Positions 1-8,805 of a DNA stretch of 64,000 nucleotides are shown here, piece after piece. The number at the start of each line of letters is the position of its first letter. Within the stretch, counting starts at the first letter, position 1. Made by a program: the position numbers and the translations under genes. The DNA lies in assembly GCA_001314705.1 (NCBI GenBank), contig LJSU01000009.1:124001-188000 (forward strand), read 5' to 3'. Source of the DNA: Rhodobacteraceae bacterium HLUCCO07. GTDB lineage: Bacteria; Pseudomonadota; Alphaproteobacteria; Rhodobacterales; Rhodobacteraceae. A model generated the notes under the pieces. The model saw only the letters and a program-made list of their open reading frames with translations. It was not told the origin of the DNA and ran no database searches.

Positions 1-1
1 G

Positions 2-697
2 GGCGGGCGGCTTGTCCTGATCGGGGCCCTCGGTGGCGTCCAGGGGGCCGTGGGCTGGTGGATGGTGGCCAGCGGTCTGACCGGCACGATGACGGCGGTG
101 GCGAGTTACCGGCTGGCGACGCATCTGGGGCTGGCCTTTGTCATCCTGGGCTTCATCGCGTGGTACGTGATGCTCCTGGCGCGCGAGGAACGCGACCTGA
201 TGCAGGCGCGGCGGGGGCGCGAGGGGCGGCTTTTCTCGCTGGGCACGGGGTGGATGCATTTCGCGTTCCTGCAGATCGTGCTGGGGGCGCTGGTGGCGGG
301 GATCGATGCGGGGCGCAGTTTCACCGACTGGCCGCTGATGGGCGGGCAGGTGGTGCCGCCGGATGCGTTCGACCTCAGCCCGGTTTGGCGCAACTTCTTT
401 GAGAATGCGGGGCTGGTGCAGTTCATTCACCGGGGCGCGGGGTATCTTCTTCTGGCCTTCACGGTGATGGCGTGGTTGCGCGGGCGGCAGAGTGCGAATC
501 CGGCGACGCGGGCGGCGTTCTCGGTGGCCGCGCTGGCGGTGCTGGCGCAGGTCGTATTGGGCATCGTGACGGTGGTGACCATCGTGCCGTGGCAATTGGC
601 GATCCTGCACCAGTTCGGCGCGGTGGTGGTCTGGGTCCTGATCCTGCGGGCGCGGTTCGCGGCGCAGTATCCGGTGGCCGTTTCAATCAGGGGATAG
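2..697 (+). CDS. ctaA: Heme A synthase (COX15/CtaA), 5'-truncated
   Basis: Membrane heme A synthase, which oxidises the C8 methyl of heme O to make heme A for cytochrome aa3 oxidase. The reading frame is open from the left edge, so the start lies outside the window; at least 231 residues are present. The first residues read GALGGVQGAVGWWMVASGL, the characteristic COX15/CtaA motif, followed by several hydrophobic segments. Two His motifs expected of heme ligands are visible (ATHLGLAF and QFIHRGAGYLL), and a third, AILHQFGAVVV, is near the C-terminus. It is followed one base later by the M32 carboxypeptidase gene, so the two may be co-transcribed. Family assignment is secure; only the N-terminus is missing. 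Confidence 0.9.
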   Translation, partial: GGRLVLIGALGGVQGAVGWWMVASGLTGTMTAVASYRLATHLGLAFVILGFIAWYVMLLAREERDLMQARRGREGRLFSLGTGWMHFAFLQIVLGALVAGIDAGRSFTDWPLMGGQVVPPDAFDLSPVWRNFFENAGLVQFIHRGAGYLLLAFTVMAWLRGRQSANPATRAAFSVAALAVLAQVVLGIVTVVTIVPWQLAILHQFGAVVVWVLILRARFAAQYPVAVSIRG

Positions 698-698
698 G

Positions 699-2177
699 AT
701 GATGAGTGCATATGACGCGCTGATGGCGCATCAGCGCCAGACCGAGGCGCTGGCGCAGGTGGCCGGGCGGCTGGGCTGGGACCAGGAGACGGTGATGCCG
801 CGCGGGGCGGCCGAGCAGCGAGCCGAGGAGAGCGCCGCCTTGCAGGCGGTGCTGCATGCGCGGCGCACCGATCCGCGCATCGGTGAATGGCTGGCAGCGG
901 TGGACGAGGGCGCGCTCGACGCCGAGGCGCGGGCCAATCTGCGCCACATCCGGCGCGCGTTCGAGCGGGTGAGCCGGGTGCCCGAGGCGCTGGCCACGGC
1001 GCTGGCGCGGCTCACGAGCCGGGCGCAGGGACAATGGGCCGAGGCGCGTGGCAGCGAGGATGTGGCGGCGTTCCTGCCGGTGCTGGAAGAGATCGTGACG
1101 CTCAAGCGCGAGGAGGGCGCGGCGCTGGCGGCGGGGGGCGATGTCTATGACGCGCTTCTCGATGATTACGAGCCGGAGGCGAAGGCGGCGGAGTTGCAGG
1201 CCATGTTCGAGGCGCTGCGCCCGCGGCTGGTGGCGCTGCGCGAGGCGGCGCTGGCCGAGGCGCCCCCCAAGGGGGTGACCGGCGACTTCGACGAGCAGGC
1301 GCAGATGAAGCTCGCGCGCAAGCTCGCCCGTATCTTTGGCTATGACATGACGCGGGGGCGGATCGACAAGGCGGTGCATCCGTTCTCGTCCGGGTCGTTC
1401 AACGATGTGCGGATCACCACCCGGACCAACCCGGGCGATCCGTTCAACTGTCTTTACTCGACCATCCACGAGACCGGACATGCCTGCTATGAGCAGAATG
1501 TCGACCAGGCCTACGGGTTCACGCCGCTGGGGCAGGGCGTGTCGATGGGGGTCCATGAAAGCCAGAGCCGGATCTACGAGAATCAACTGGGCCGTAGCCG
1601 TGCCTTTACCGGCTGGCTTTATGGCGAGATGCGCGATTCGTTCGGCGATTTCGGGATCGCCGACGAGGACGCGTTCTACCGGGCGGTCAACCGGCTGCAT
1701 AACGGGTTCATCCGCACCGAGGCGGACGAAGTGCAGTATAACCTGCACGTGATGCTGCGCTTTGATCTTGAGCGGCAGATGATCGCCGGCGACCTGGCGG
1801 TGGCGGACCTTGAAGAGGCATGGAATGCGCGGTTCGAGGCGGATTTCGGCTTTGCCGTCGACCGGCCCTCGAACGGGTGTTTGCAGGATGTGCACTGGTC
1901 GGTGGGATTGTTCGGGTATTTCCCGACCTACAGCCTTGGCAATGTCTATGCCGGATGCCTGCATGAGGCGCTGCGCGCCGCGTTGCCGGATCTCGACTTG
2001 CACCTGGCGCGGGGTGACCTGGCCCCGGCCACGGACTGGCTGCGTGACAAGGTGCAGCGCCATGGGGGGCTCCATCGCCCGCGCGAGGTGATCGAGAGGG
2101 CCACCGGGGCGACGGTGAGCGAGGCGCCGCTGCTGGATTATGTGGAGGCCAAGTTCGGCGCGATCTACGGGTTGTGA
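699..2177 (+). CDS. Carboxypeptidase Taq, M32 metallopeptidase family
   Basis: Zinc carboxypeptidase of peptidase family M32, a cytosolic enzyme that removes C-terminal residues from peptides. The 492-residue length is normal for the family. The zinc-binding HExxH motif is HETGH at residues 257-261, followed by the conserved GVHESQSR segment that supplies the third ligand region, and by the family motif RTEADEVQYNLHVMLRF. Two adjacent ATG codons (699 and 702) could start translation; both lie immediately after the ctaA stop. The gene ends before a 249-base spacer holding a hairpin repeat. Confidence 0.9.
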   Translation: MMSAYDALMAHQRQTEALAQVAGRLGWDQETVMPRGAAEQRAEESAALQAVLHARRTDPRIGEWLAAVDEGALDAEARANLRHIRRAFERVSRVPEALATALARLTSRAQGQWAEARGSEDVAAFLPVLEEIVTLKREEGAALAAGGDVYDALLDDYEPEAKAAELQAMFEALRPRLVALREAALAEAPPKGVTGDFDEQAQMKLARKLARIFGYDMTRGRIDKAVHPFSSGSFNDVRITTRTNPGDPFNCLYSTIHETGHACYEQNVDQAYGFTPLGQGVSMGVHESQSRIYENQLGRSRAFTGWLYGEMRDSFGDFGIADEDAFYRAVNRLHNGFIRTEADEVQYNLHVMLRFDLERQMIAGDLAVADLEEAWNARFEADFGFAVDRPSNGCLQDVHWSVGLFGYFPTYSLGNVYAGCLHEALRAALPDLDLHLARGDLAPATDWLRDKVQRHGGLHRPREVIERATGATVSEAPLLDYVEAKFGAIYGL

Positions 2178-2364
2178 AACTGCCTTGAGATAGTTGGGGC
2201 GCATCGCGTCTGGCCGACTTCGATCGACGCCGGACGAGAGGGCAGCACAGGGCCGCGGTCGGGTGCGCACAACATCGGCGCAGTGCGGTTTATCCTGCAA
2301 CGTCTTCCCAAGCCAGAAGAAACGCGCATCCCCTCAAAAGCACCCGGCCGGGGGGCGGCCAGGT

Positions 2365-2396
2365 GCTGCCCGGGCGGCTTCGCCGCCGTTCCGGGC
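2365..2396 (+). repeat. REP-like hairpin repeat, copy A
   Basis: A 32-base element in the spacer between the M32 peptidase gene and the convergent small gene. It forms a nested hairpin: outer arms GCCCGG/CCGGGC and inner arms GGCGGC/GCCGCC around a TTC loop. The identical 32 bases occur in reverse complement at 6241-6272, and a diverged copy is at 7047-7075. Nothing else is recognisable in 2178-2426. Confidence 0.7.
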
Positions 2397-2426
2397 GAGG
2401 CGAAATTCGATCAGGCAAACGGCCCC

Positions 2427-2777
2427 CTACAACAGCGCCATCCGCTCGGCCCGCTCGGGATCGGGGAAGGGGCGGTAGAGGCCGAATTCCTCCTCCGCGA
2501 TCAGGTTGTTGACCGCGCGGTAGAGCGTGGCGACATGGTCATCAAGACTGCCCGAGAGGCGAAAGGCGCGGTCGAGTTGGGCAAGATCGGCCACCTCGAT
2601 ATGCAGGATGAAATCGCGATGCGAGTCCGAGGCGAGGTTGAGCTTGCGCCGGAAGAGGCGCCAGTGGCCGATGACGCCCTCGGATTGCAGGAACCCCATC
2701 CACTCGGACACGGCATGGGCAAAGGCCAGCGCCTTGGCCTCGTTGGCAAGGTCGATGGAGCAGGTATAGAGGTTCAT
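2427..2777 (-). CDS. Small conserved protein, DUF6614-like
   Basis: A 116-residue soluble protein starting MNLYTCSIDLANEAKALAF. I chose this ATG over one 15 codons upstream because the upstream residues look non-coding and MNLYTCSIDL begins a clear secondary-structure pattern. It resembles a small family known mainly from Rhodobacteraceae that I recall as DUF6614, with no known function; this name is from memory, not a search. Composition is rich in Leu, Ala and acidic residues, with no signal peptide or membrane segment. It sits directly downstream of gyrA on the same strand (67 bases), so it may be read through from gyrA. Confidence 0.6.
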   Translation of the reverse strand: MNLYTCSIDLANEAKALAFAHAVSEWMGFLQSEGVIGHWRLFRRKLNLASDSHRDFILHIEVADLAQLDRAFRLSGSLDDHVATLYRAVNNLIAEEEFGLYRPFPDPERAERMALL

Positions 2778-2844
2778 CGCGTCATCCCCTCGAGAAATGG
2801 TCGCGAGGGGTATCGCAGGCAATGGTTACAATCCGGTGAAGAAC

Positions 2845-5595
2845 TCAGCTTTCGCCGTTATCCGTTTCCTCGGCCTCGTCGCCCTTGTCGGCGATCCATG
2901 CGACGCTGACCACCTCTTCGCCCTTGCCGGTATTGAACACCTTTACCCCGCCGGCGCTGCGCGAACGGAAGGAAATGCCCTCGACCGGCACGCGGATCGA
3001 CTGGCCCCGGGAGGTGGCGAGCATGATCTGGTCATCAAGCTCGACCGGGAAGGAGGCGACGATCGTGCCGCCACGCATTGCCTTGTCGATCGCCTGCACG
3101 CCCATGCCACCGCGCCCGCGCACCGGGTAGTCATGCGACGACGAAAGCTTGCCCAAACCGCCCGACGTGATCGTCAGGATCAGGTTCTCGGCCGCCGACA
3201 TTTCGGCATAGCGCTCCGGGCTGATGGTGGCGTTGGCCGTTGCGGTGTTTTCATCCATTGCATCAACATCGTCGGCCAAGCCCGCGACAGCGCGACGCAT
3301 TTTTAGATAGGCGGTGCGCTCATCCGTAGTTGCCTCGAAATGCCGGATCACCGACATCGACACAACCCGGTCCTTGCCCTGAAGCCGGATACCGCGCACG
3401 CCGGTCGAGCTTCGCCCGGCAAAGACGCGCACCTCGGTGGTGGGAAAGCGGATCGCGCGCCCCGCGTCGGTGACCAGCATCACGTCGTCATCCTCGGAAC
3501 AAATCCTTGCATTGACGAGGCTTACAGACCCATCTTCGGGCAGTTTCATCGCGATCTTGCCGTTGCGCATCACGTTGGTAAAGTCCGACAGGCGGTTGCG
3601 GCGCACATCGCCCGCCGAGGTGGCAAAGACGATCTGGAGATCGTTCCATTCCTCCTCGGGGCGATCGACCGGCATGATGGCAGCCACGGACACACCTTGC
3701 GGAATGGGCAGGATGTTGACGATCGCCTTGCCCTTGGACGTGCGCCCGCCGAGCGGCAGGCGCCATGTCTTGAGCTTGTAGACCATGCCGTCGGTGGTGA
3801 AGAACAGAAGCTGGGTGTGGGTGTTGGCCACGAAAAGCGTGGTGACCACGTCATCTTCCTTGAGCCCGCCGCCCGAGAGCCCCTTGCCGCCACGCTTCTG
3901 AGCGCGGAAATCGGCCAGCGCGGTGCGCTTGATATAGCCGCCCTGGGTGACGGTGACGACCATGTCCTCGCGCTCGATCAGGTCTTCGTCTTCCATGTCG
4001 CCCGACCAGTCGACGATCTCGGTGCGGCGCGGCACGGCAAAGAGCTCTTTCACCTCGCGCAGCTCGTCGGCGATGATTTCCATGATGCGTTCGCGCGAGC
4101 CCAGAATTTCGAGGTATTCCTTGATCTTGCCGGCAAGGACTTCAAGTTCGTCAGTCACTTCCTTGACGCCCAGTTGGGTCAGGCGCTGGAGCCTGAGATC
4201 GAGGATGGCGCGGGCCTGTGTCTCGGACAGGTTATAGGTGCCGTCCTCGTTCATCGTGTGGGTCGGATCGTCTATGAGGCGGATGTAAGCGGCGATGTCG
4301 GCGGCGGGCCAGCGCCGTTCCATCAGCTTGCGCCTTGCCTCGGCGGCGTCGGCGGAGGATCGGATCGTCGCCACCACCTCGTCGACATTCGAGACCGCCA
4401 CGGCGAGACCACAGAGCACATGGCTGCGCTCGCGTGCCTTGCGCAGTTCATGGGCCGTGCGCCGTGCGACAACATCCTCGCGGAAGTCGATGAAATAGCT
4501 CAGGAAGTTCCTGAGCGTGAGGGTCTCGGGACGGCCGCCGTTGAGGGCCAGCATGTTGCAACCGAACGAGGTCTGCATCGGGGTGAAGCGAAACAGCTGG
4601 TTGAGCACAACCTCGGCGGTGGCGTCGCGCTTGAGTTCGACCACCACGCGCACGCCGGAGCGGTCGGATTCGTCCTGCACATGGGCGATGCCCTCGATCT
4701 TCTTCTCGCGCACCTGCTCGGCGATCTTCTCGATCATCGACGCCTTGTTCACCTGGTAGGGGATCTCGTCGATGACGATGGCATAGCGATCCTTGCGCAG
4801 CTCCTCGATCCGGGTCCTGGCGCGGATGATGACGCTGCCGCGGCCTTCGAGATAGGCCTTGCGTGCGCCTGAGCGACCCAGAAGGATGCCGCCGGTGGGA
4901 AAATCCGGGGCCGGAATGTAGGAAATGAGCTGTTCGGAGCTGAGGTCCGGGTCGTCAATGAGCGCAAGGCAGGCGTGGATCACCTCGCCCAGGTTGTGGG
5001 GCGGGATGTTGGTGGCCATGCCCACGGCAATGCCACCCGCACCATTGACCAGCATGTTGGGAAATCGCGCGGGCAGGACCGTGGGTTCGCGGTCTTTTCC
5101 GTCGTAATTGTCCTGGAAATCAACGGTTTCCTTGTCGATATCGGCGAGCAGGTAGCTTGCCGGCTTGTCCATGCGCACCTCGGTGTAGCGCATGGCGGCG
5201 GCGTTGTCGCCGTCCATCGAGCCGAAGTTGCCCTGACCGTCGAGCAGCGGCAGGGACATGGAGAAATCCTGCGCCATGCGCACCAGCGCGTCATAGATCG
5301 CGGAATCCCCGTGCGGGTGGTACTTGCCCATCACGTCGCCGATCGCGCGGGCGGATTTGCGATAGGGCTTGTCATGGGTATTGCCGGCCTCGTGCATGGC
5401 ATAGAGGATGCGGCGGTGGACGGGTTTGAGGCCGTCGCGCAGGTCGGGAATGGCGCGGCTCACGATCACGCTCATCGCGTAATCGAGATAGGAGCTTCTC
5501 ATCTCCTCGGTGATCGATACGGTCGGGCCGTCGTAGGGCGGGCGCGAGGGCGCGCTTTCTTCCGTATTTTCAGGGGGTTCCGGCGTATCGTTCAC
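2845..5595 (-). CDS. gyrA: DNA gyrase subunit A
   Basis: Breakage-reunion subunit of the A2B2 type II topoisomerase that introduces negative supercoils. I place the start at a GTG (5593-5595), giving VNDTPEPP and 916 residues; the 25 codons upstream do not look like GyrA. The catalytic Tyr is Y137 ([10 protein letters not shown]). The quinolone-resistance region reads [10 protein letters not shown], with Ser98 and Asp102 at the positions of E. coli S83 and D87, a wild-type arrangement. A GyrA-box, QKRGGKG, near residue 565 marks it as gyrase rather than ParC. The C-terminal beta-pinwheel domain and an acidic tail ([13 protein letters not shown]) are present. Confidence 0.95.
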   Translation of the reverse strand: MNDTPEPPENTEESAPSRPPYDGPTVSITEEMRSSYLDYAMSVIVSRAIPDLRDGLKPVHRRILYAMHEAGNTHDKPYRKSARAIGDVMGKYHPHGDSAIYDALVRMAQDFSMSLPLLDGQGNFGSMDGDNAAAMRYTEVRMDKPASYLLADIDKETVDFQDNYDGKDREPTVLPARFPNMLVNGAGGIAVGMATNIPPHNLGEVIHACLALIDDPDLSSEQLISYIPAPDFPTGGILLGRSGARKAYLEGRGSVIIRARTRIEELRKDRYAIVIDEIPYQVNKASMIEKIAEQVREKKIEGIAHVQDESDRSGVRVVVELKRDATAEVVLNQLFRFTPMQTSFGCNMLALNGGRPETLTLRNFLSYFIDFREDVVARRTAHELRKARERSHVLCGLAVAVSNVDEVVATIRSSADAAEARRKLMERRWPAADIAAYIRLIDDPTHTMNEDGTYNLSETQARAILDLRLQRLTQLGVKEVTDELEVLAGKIKEYLEILGSRERIMEIIADELREVKELFAVPRRTEIVDWSGDMEDEDLIEREDMVVTVTQGGYIKRTALADFRAQKRGGKGLSGGGLKEDDVVTTLFVANTHTQLLFFTTDGMVYKLKTWRLPLGGRTSKGKAIVNILPIPQGVSVAAIMPVDRPEEEWNDLQIVFATSAGDVRRNRLSDFTNVMRNGKIAMKLPEDGSVSLVNARICSEDDDVMLVTDAGRAIRFPTTEVRVFAGRSSTGVRGIRLQGKDRVVSMSVIRHFEATTDERTAYLKMRRAVAGLADDVDAMDENTATANATISPERYAEMSAAENLILTITSGGLGKLSSSHDYPVRGRGGMGVQAIDKAMRGGTIVASFPVELDDQIMLATSRGQSIRVPVEGISFRSRSAGGVKVFNTGKGEEVVSVAWIADKGDEAEETDNGES

Positions 5596-5789
5596 GTTCT
5601 CTGCCCGTCTTTTGCTTGTGGCCCATATCTTGTTGTCAGGCTTATACCAGAGCCCGCATATGGGGTGCAATGGGCGATCCCGGCAGCCGTTGGCAGCAGG
5701 GATGGGAGGATGCTAACATATTGTTTTTGTTGAAAAGTAATTTTTACATGGCATGATTTACCCTCAGGACAACAAAAGGAAGGACCGCG
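5596..5789. promoter_or_regulatory. AT-rich divergent promoter region between gyrA and usg
   Basis: The interval separating two divergent genes is conspicuously AT-rich for this genome between about 5710 and 5775 (runs such as ATTGTTTTTGTTGAAAAG and AATTTTTACATGGC). It should carry the promoters for both gyrA and usg. I cannot place -35 and -10 boxes convincingly on either strand. A strong ribosome-binding site (AAAAGGAAGGA) precedes the usg ATG. Confidence 0.4.
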
Positions 5790-6053
5790 ATGACCGAGAC
5801 CGAAATGCTTCTCAAGGGATACGGGCTGACCACGGCGGAGTTTTTCTATCGCATGCCGGATCATGTCCATGTGCTCAACAGCTTCATCTGGCAGGAGTAT
5901 GACCTTGCCCCGGATCACCCGAAACTCTTTGATTTCATTGAGTTCTGGCAGCGCGAGATCGACGGGCCGCTGCATTCGGTGCGGTTCAACCACCGCAAGC
6001 TGGTGGCGCCGGGGGAATGGCGCAATGTTGTGGGCGAGTTCACCGTGCACTGA
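5790..6053 (+). CDS. usg: Usg family protein
   Basis: An 87-residue soluble protein of the Usg family, first noted beside tryptophan genes in alphaproteobacteria and still without a defined function. Family hallmarks are clear: LLKGYGLTTAEFFYRMPDH, then FIWQEYDLAPD, FWQREIDGPLHSV and a closing NHRKLVAPGEW. Family members are normally 85-95 residues, so it is full length. It is divergent from gyrA and preceded by AAGGAAGGA. It is not next to trp genes here; trpE lies 37 kb away. Biochemical role unknown. Confidence 0.85.
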   Translation: MTETEMLLKGYGLTTAEFFYRMPDHVHVLNSFIWQEYDLAPDHPKLFDFIEFWQREIDGPLHSVRFNHRKLVAPGEWRNVVGEFTVH

Positions 6054-6240
6054 CCGGGCAGCGATGGCACCGCGCGGTGGGGTAACGTCGATTTCTCGGC
6101 GAAAAACCGGGGGGTGACATCCGGCTGCTTGGCGTATGACTTCCGGCTGCCGGGGAAAACGGATGCGTGGAGGGTGGCAAAGGGTTAACGCGGCGCGGCG
6201 GGTTGATCCTGTGAATGCCAAGCCGAAGGGAACTGCCCGT

Positions 6241-6272
6241 GCCCGGAACGGCGGCGAAGCCGCCCGGGCAGC
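6241..6272 (-). repeat. REP-like hairpin repeat, copy B
   Basis: The reverse complement of these 32 bases is identical to copy A at 2365-2396, including the inner GGCGGC-TTC-GCCGCC hairpin. Similarity continues into the flank: GGTGCT occurs just outside the core in both copies. It lies in the spacer 6054-6334 between usg and the convergent SYLF lipoprotein gene; I see no gene in that spacer. Confidence 0.7.
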
Positions 6273-6334
6273 GAGCACCCGCGGTCGGGCGCTACCCTCT
6301 TGGCGAAAACCCGCTTCAGCGACACGCGCGCCGA

Positions 6335-6895
6335 TCAGGGGATGATGCGCGTGTATTTCACGCCCTTGAGCGTGGCGCCGATATGCAAGCCCGCCTGTCC
6401 GAAGATCACCGCCAAGACCGGCGCGGTCGATGTGGTGGTCTCGGCGCGCAGGTTCTCGCCCATATCGTTGAACACGTATTCCACGTCGGCGCCCCCGGCC
6501 CAGCCGGGCGAGCGGCGGAATTTCGACAGCGCGTCCTCGGTCATGAAGAAGAGCACGTGGGCATGTTGCTGTGCCCCGATCTGGAGCCCGAAACTGCCCT
6601 TGGTCGCGGAATAGTAATCGACCGAAACGTCGTCCACGCGCAGCGCGCCGCGCCCGTAGCCGCCCCCGAAGCCGAAACCGGCCTCGGTCACCAGCGGCAT
6701 GACCAGCATGCCGTGCGATTTCTCGGCCAGGTCGCGCGTCGCGGGATAGGTGTCATAGAGAAACTCGAGCGTGGTGTCGACGCGCGCGTCGATCTTGGCC
6801 CCGCCGCTGGAGCCGATGCCGTTGCCGCAGGCCGAAAGTGCCCCGGCAGAGGCGATCATGGAAAGCGCGAAACCGCGCCGTGTCATCGGAGTCAT
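6335..6895 (-). CDS. SYLF-domain (YSC84-related) lipoprotein
   Basis: A 186-residue exported lipoprotein with a SYLF (YSC84) lipid-binding domain. The start MTPMTRRGFALSMIASAGAL gives a signal peptide with a twin-arginine-like RR and a lipobox LSAC, so Cys25 is the probable lipidated residue. The SYLF core contains HGMLVMPLVTEAGFGFGGGYGRGAL and SVDYYSATKGSFGLQIGAQ. Eukaryotic SYLF domains bind phosphoinositides; bacterial members are poorly studied envelope proteins. An upstream in-frame start would bury the signal peptide, so I rejected it. It appears monocistronic, with hairpin repeats on both sides. Confidence 0.8.
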   Translation of the reverse strand: MTPMTRRGFALSMIASAGALSACGNGIGSSGGAKIDARVDTTLEFLYDTYPATRDLAEKSHGMLVMPLVTEAGFGFGGGYGRGALRVDDVSVDYYSATKGSFGLQIGAQQHAHVLFFMTEDALSKFRRSPGWAGGADVEYVFNDMGENLRAETTTSTAPVLAVIFGQAGLHIGATLKGVKYTRIIP

Positions 6896-7046
6896 GGGTT
6901 CACTGCCTCGAAATGTTGCCTTGGTTGCCCGAAAGCCGGGTTGGCCCGGTCGTGGCGCGATTATAGGTCGATTGCACGGGGGTGTCACTAGCCAAGGTAA
7001 GGATGGGCGGGAAGACGTACCTGCGTCTGATCAGGTTGCCGCCTGC

Positions 7047-7075
7047 GCGTAACAGCGGCGAATCCGCCCGGCAGC
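7047..7075 (-). repeat. REP-like hairpin repeat, diverged copy C
   Basis: On the minus strand this reads GCTGCCGGGCGGATTCGCCG and continues with a few further similar bases, matching the core of copies A and B except for one deletion and a few substitutions. It lies in the short spacer between the SYLF lipoprotein gene and the end of hemB. The substitutions weaken the inner stem. Confidence 0.5.
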
Positions 7076-7097
7076 CTTACCCGGACCGGATTGGCGA

Positions 7098-8093
7098 TCA
7101 GGCCAGCGCGCGCGCCACCGTGGGGGCGAAATAGGTGAGGATGCCGTCGCAGCCCGCGCGCTTGAAACACATCAGCGATTCCACCATCGCCCGGTCGCCG
7201 TCGATCCAGCCGTTCTGCGCCGCGGCCTGGATCATCGCGTATTCGCCCGAGACCTGGTAGGCGAAGGTGGGGGCACCGAAGCTGTCCTTCACGCGGCGGC
7301 AGATGTCGAGATAGGGCAGCCCCGGCTTGACCATCACCATGTCGGCGCCCTCGCGCAGGTCACGTTCGACAAGGCGCAGCGCCTCGTCGGAATTGGCCGG
7401 GTTCATCTGGTAGCTTTTCTTGTCGCCCTTCAACGCGCCCGTGGCGCCCACCGCGTCGCGGAAGGGCCCGTAGAAGGCGGAGGCGTATTTCGCGGCATAG
7501 CTCAGGATCATCGTGTTCTTGTATCCGCGATCTTCGAGCGCGTCGCGGATCGCGCCGATGCGCCCGTCCATCATGTCGGAGGGGCCGATGATGTCGACCC
7601 CGGCCTCGGCCTGTGCGAGCGCCTGTTTCACCAGCGCCGCGACGGTTTCGTCATTGACGATCTCGCCATCCACGAAAAACCCGTCATGGCCCAGCGCGTT
7701 ATAGGGGTCGAGCGCCACGTCGGACATGACCGTGATATCGGGGGCGGCCTGCTTGATGGCGCGGGTGGCGCGGTTGGAGAGGTTCTCGGGGTTCCAGGCC
7801 TCCTCGCAGGTGGCGGTTTTCAGAGCCGGATCGGTATAGGGAAAAAGGCAGATCGCGGGAATGCCAAGATCCTGCGCCTCGCGCGCGGCCTCGGCCACAC
7901 GGTCGATGCTGCGCCGCACCACGCCGGGCATGGAGACAACCGGGTCTTCGACGCCCGCGCCGTCGCAAACGAAGACCGGCCAGATGAGATCGTTCACGGT
8001 GAGCGCGTTTTCCTGCACCAGCGCGCGAATGGCCGAGGAGGCCCGGGTACGCCGGTGGCGGGTGAGGGGAAAGGGGGCCTGAACCGGTCTCAT
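7098..8093 (-). CDS. hemB: Delta-aminolevulinic acid dehydratase (porphobilinogen synthase)
   Basis: Condenses two 5-aminolevulinate molecules to porphobilinogen in tetrapyrrole synthesis. The protein is 331 residues from MRPVQAPFPL; ten codons upstream look like leader. The two active-site lysines are visible: K202 in LSYAAKYASAFYG and K256 (Schiff base) in MVMVKPGLPYLD. The metal loop reads SDVALDPYNALGHDG, lacking the three cysteines of zinc enzymes, so this is a Mg-dependent type as known from Rhodobacter and Bradyrhizobium. The gene is separated from the upstream divergent gene by about 190 bases and appears to be transcribed alone. Confidence 0.95.
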   Translation of the reverse strand: MRPVQAPFPLTRHRRTRASSAIRALVQENALTVNDLIWPVFVCDGAGVEDPVVSMPGVVRRSIDRVAEAAREAQDLGIPAICLFPYTDPALKTATCEEAWNPENLSNRATRAIKQAAPDITVMSDVALDPYNALGHDGFFVDGEIVNDETVAALVKQALAQAEAGVDIIGPSDMMDGRIGAIRDALEDRGYKNTMILSYAAKYASAFYGPFRDAVGATGALKGDKKSYQMNPANSDEALRLVERDLREGADMVMVKPGLPYLDICRRVKDSFGAPTFAYQVSGEYAMIQAAAQNGWIDGDRAMVESLMCFKRAGCDGILTYFAPTVARALA

Positions 8094-8280
8094 GCGCGAT
8101 ATTCCTTTTTCATGCTTGCGCATCGCGACGATCCTTGGGGGTTCGCCTTGCGCTGGCGCAGTTCCAATGGCATGGAAGCCCCCGCATCTTCAAGGGTAGG
8201 AATTGCCGCGCGGCAAGTCTAGAAGGTGATCCGTGATTTCAGGGCCGTGAACGGCGGGCCGTGCAAGCAGGAACTGGGCC

Positions 8281-8805
8281 TTGGACTGGTATCAGACGAT
8301 TTTCGAATTGATCGACATGCGGAGCTTTTCGAACCTGTGGTTCTGGATCGCTCTGGCGGTGATGTGGTCGACCGCGTCGCATTGGGTGCTCGGCGTGCCG
8401 TGGGACATGGTGTTGCGGGCGCGGCGCGAGGGCGGGCAATACGAGTCGGATCTCGAAGCCCTGGTGCGGATCTATACCGGGCGGCTCATGTATATCGCGC
8501 GGGTGTCGGGGCTCTGGCTGATCGGGTTTGCCTGTTTCTTCCTGACGCTTCTCGGGCTGCTGGGCTTCGTCTACGGGTTCGAGTTCGGGCAGGCGTTGTT
8601 CCTTCTGGGCTTTCCGATGTCGATTGTCGGGGCGTTGAGCTTCAATACCGCGCGGCTGATCCGGGACCGCGACGAAAGCGGCGATGCGCTCTATCGGCGG
8701 ATGTACCGGCACCGCATCATCGTGCAGGCGATCGGCATGGTCTCGATCTTCGTGACGGCGCTTTGGGGCATGTTCCAGAACCTGGCACTCGGGCCGTTAG
8801 GCTGA
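8281..8805 (+). CDS. Uncharacterised four-helix membrane protein upstream of mfd
   Basis: A 174-residue integral membrane protein. I see four hydrophobic segments: NLWFWIALAVMW, VSGLWLIGFACFFLTLLGLLGF, ALFLLGFPMSIVGALSF and IIVQAIGMVSIFVTALWGM. The start is a TTG (MDWYQTIFELIDMRSF) with AGGA about ten bases upstream; the next ATG would remove a plausible N-terminal amphipathic stretch. The stop codon abuts the mfd ATG with no spacer, so the two are probably co-translated. I recall roseobacter homologues labelled 'component of SufBCD complex', but nothing in the sequence supports that role. Function unknown. Confidence 0.7.
   Translation: MDWYQTIFELIDMRSFSNLWFWIALAVMWSTASHWVLGVPWDMVLRARREGGQYESDLEALVRIYTGRLMYIARVSGLWLIGFACFFLTLLGLLGFVYGFEFGQALFLLGFPMSIVGALSFNTARLIRDRDESGDALYRRMYRHRIIVQAIGMVSIFVTALWGMFQNLALGPLG

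Noticed and set aside
687-2300. 537-residue open frame antisense to the M32 peptidase
   Set aside because: Shadow of a GC-rich gene; Arg/His/Pro-rich with no domain.
3340-4872. 510-residue plus-strand open frame inside gyrA
   Set aside because: Antisense of a clearly functional gyrA; His/Asp-rich low-information composition.
2845-5595. Quinolone-resistance mutation in gyrA
   Set aside because: Ser and Asp at the two key positions are wild type.
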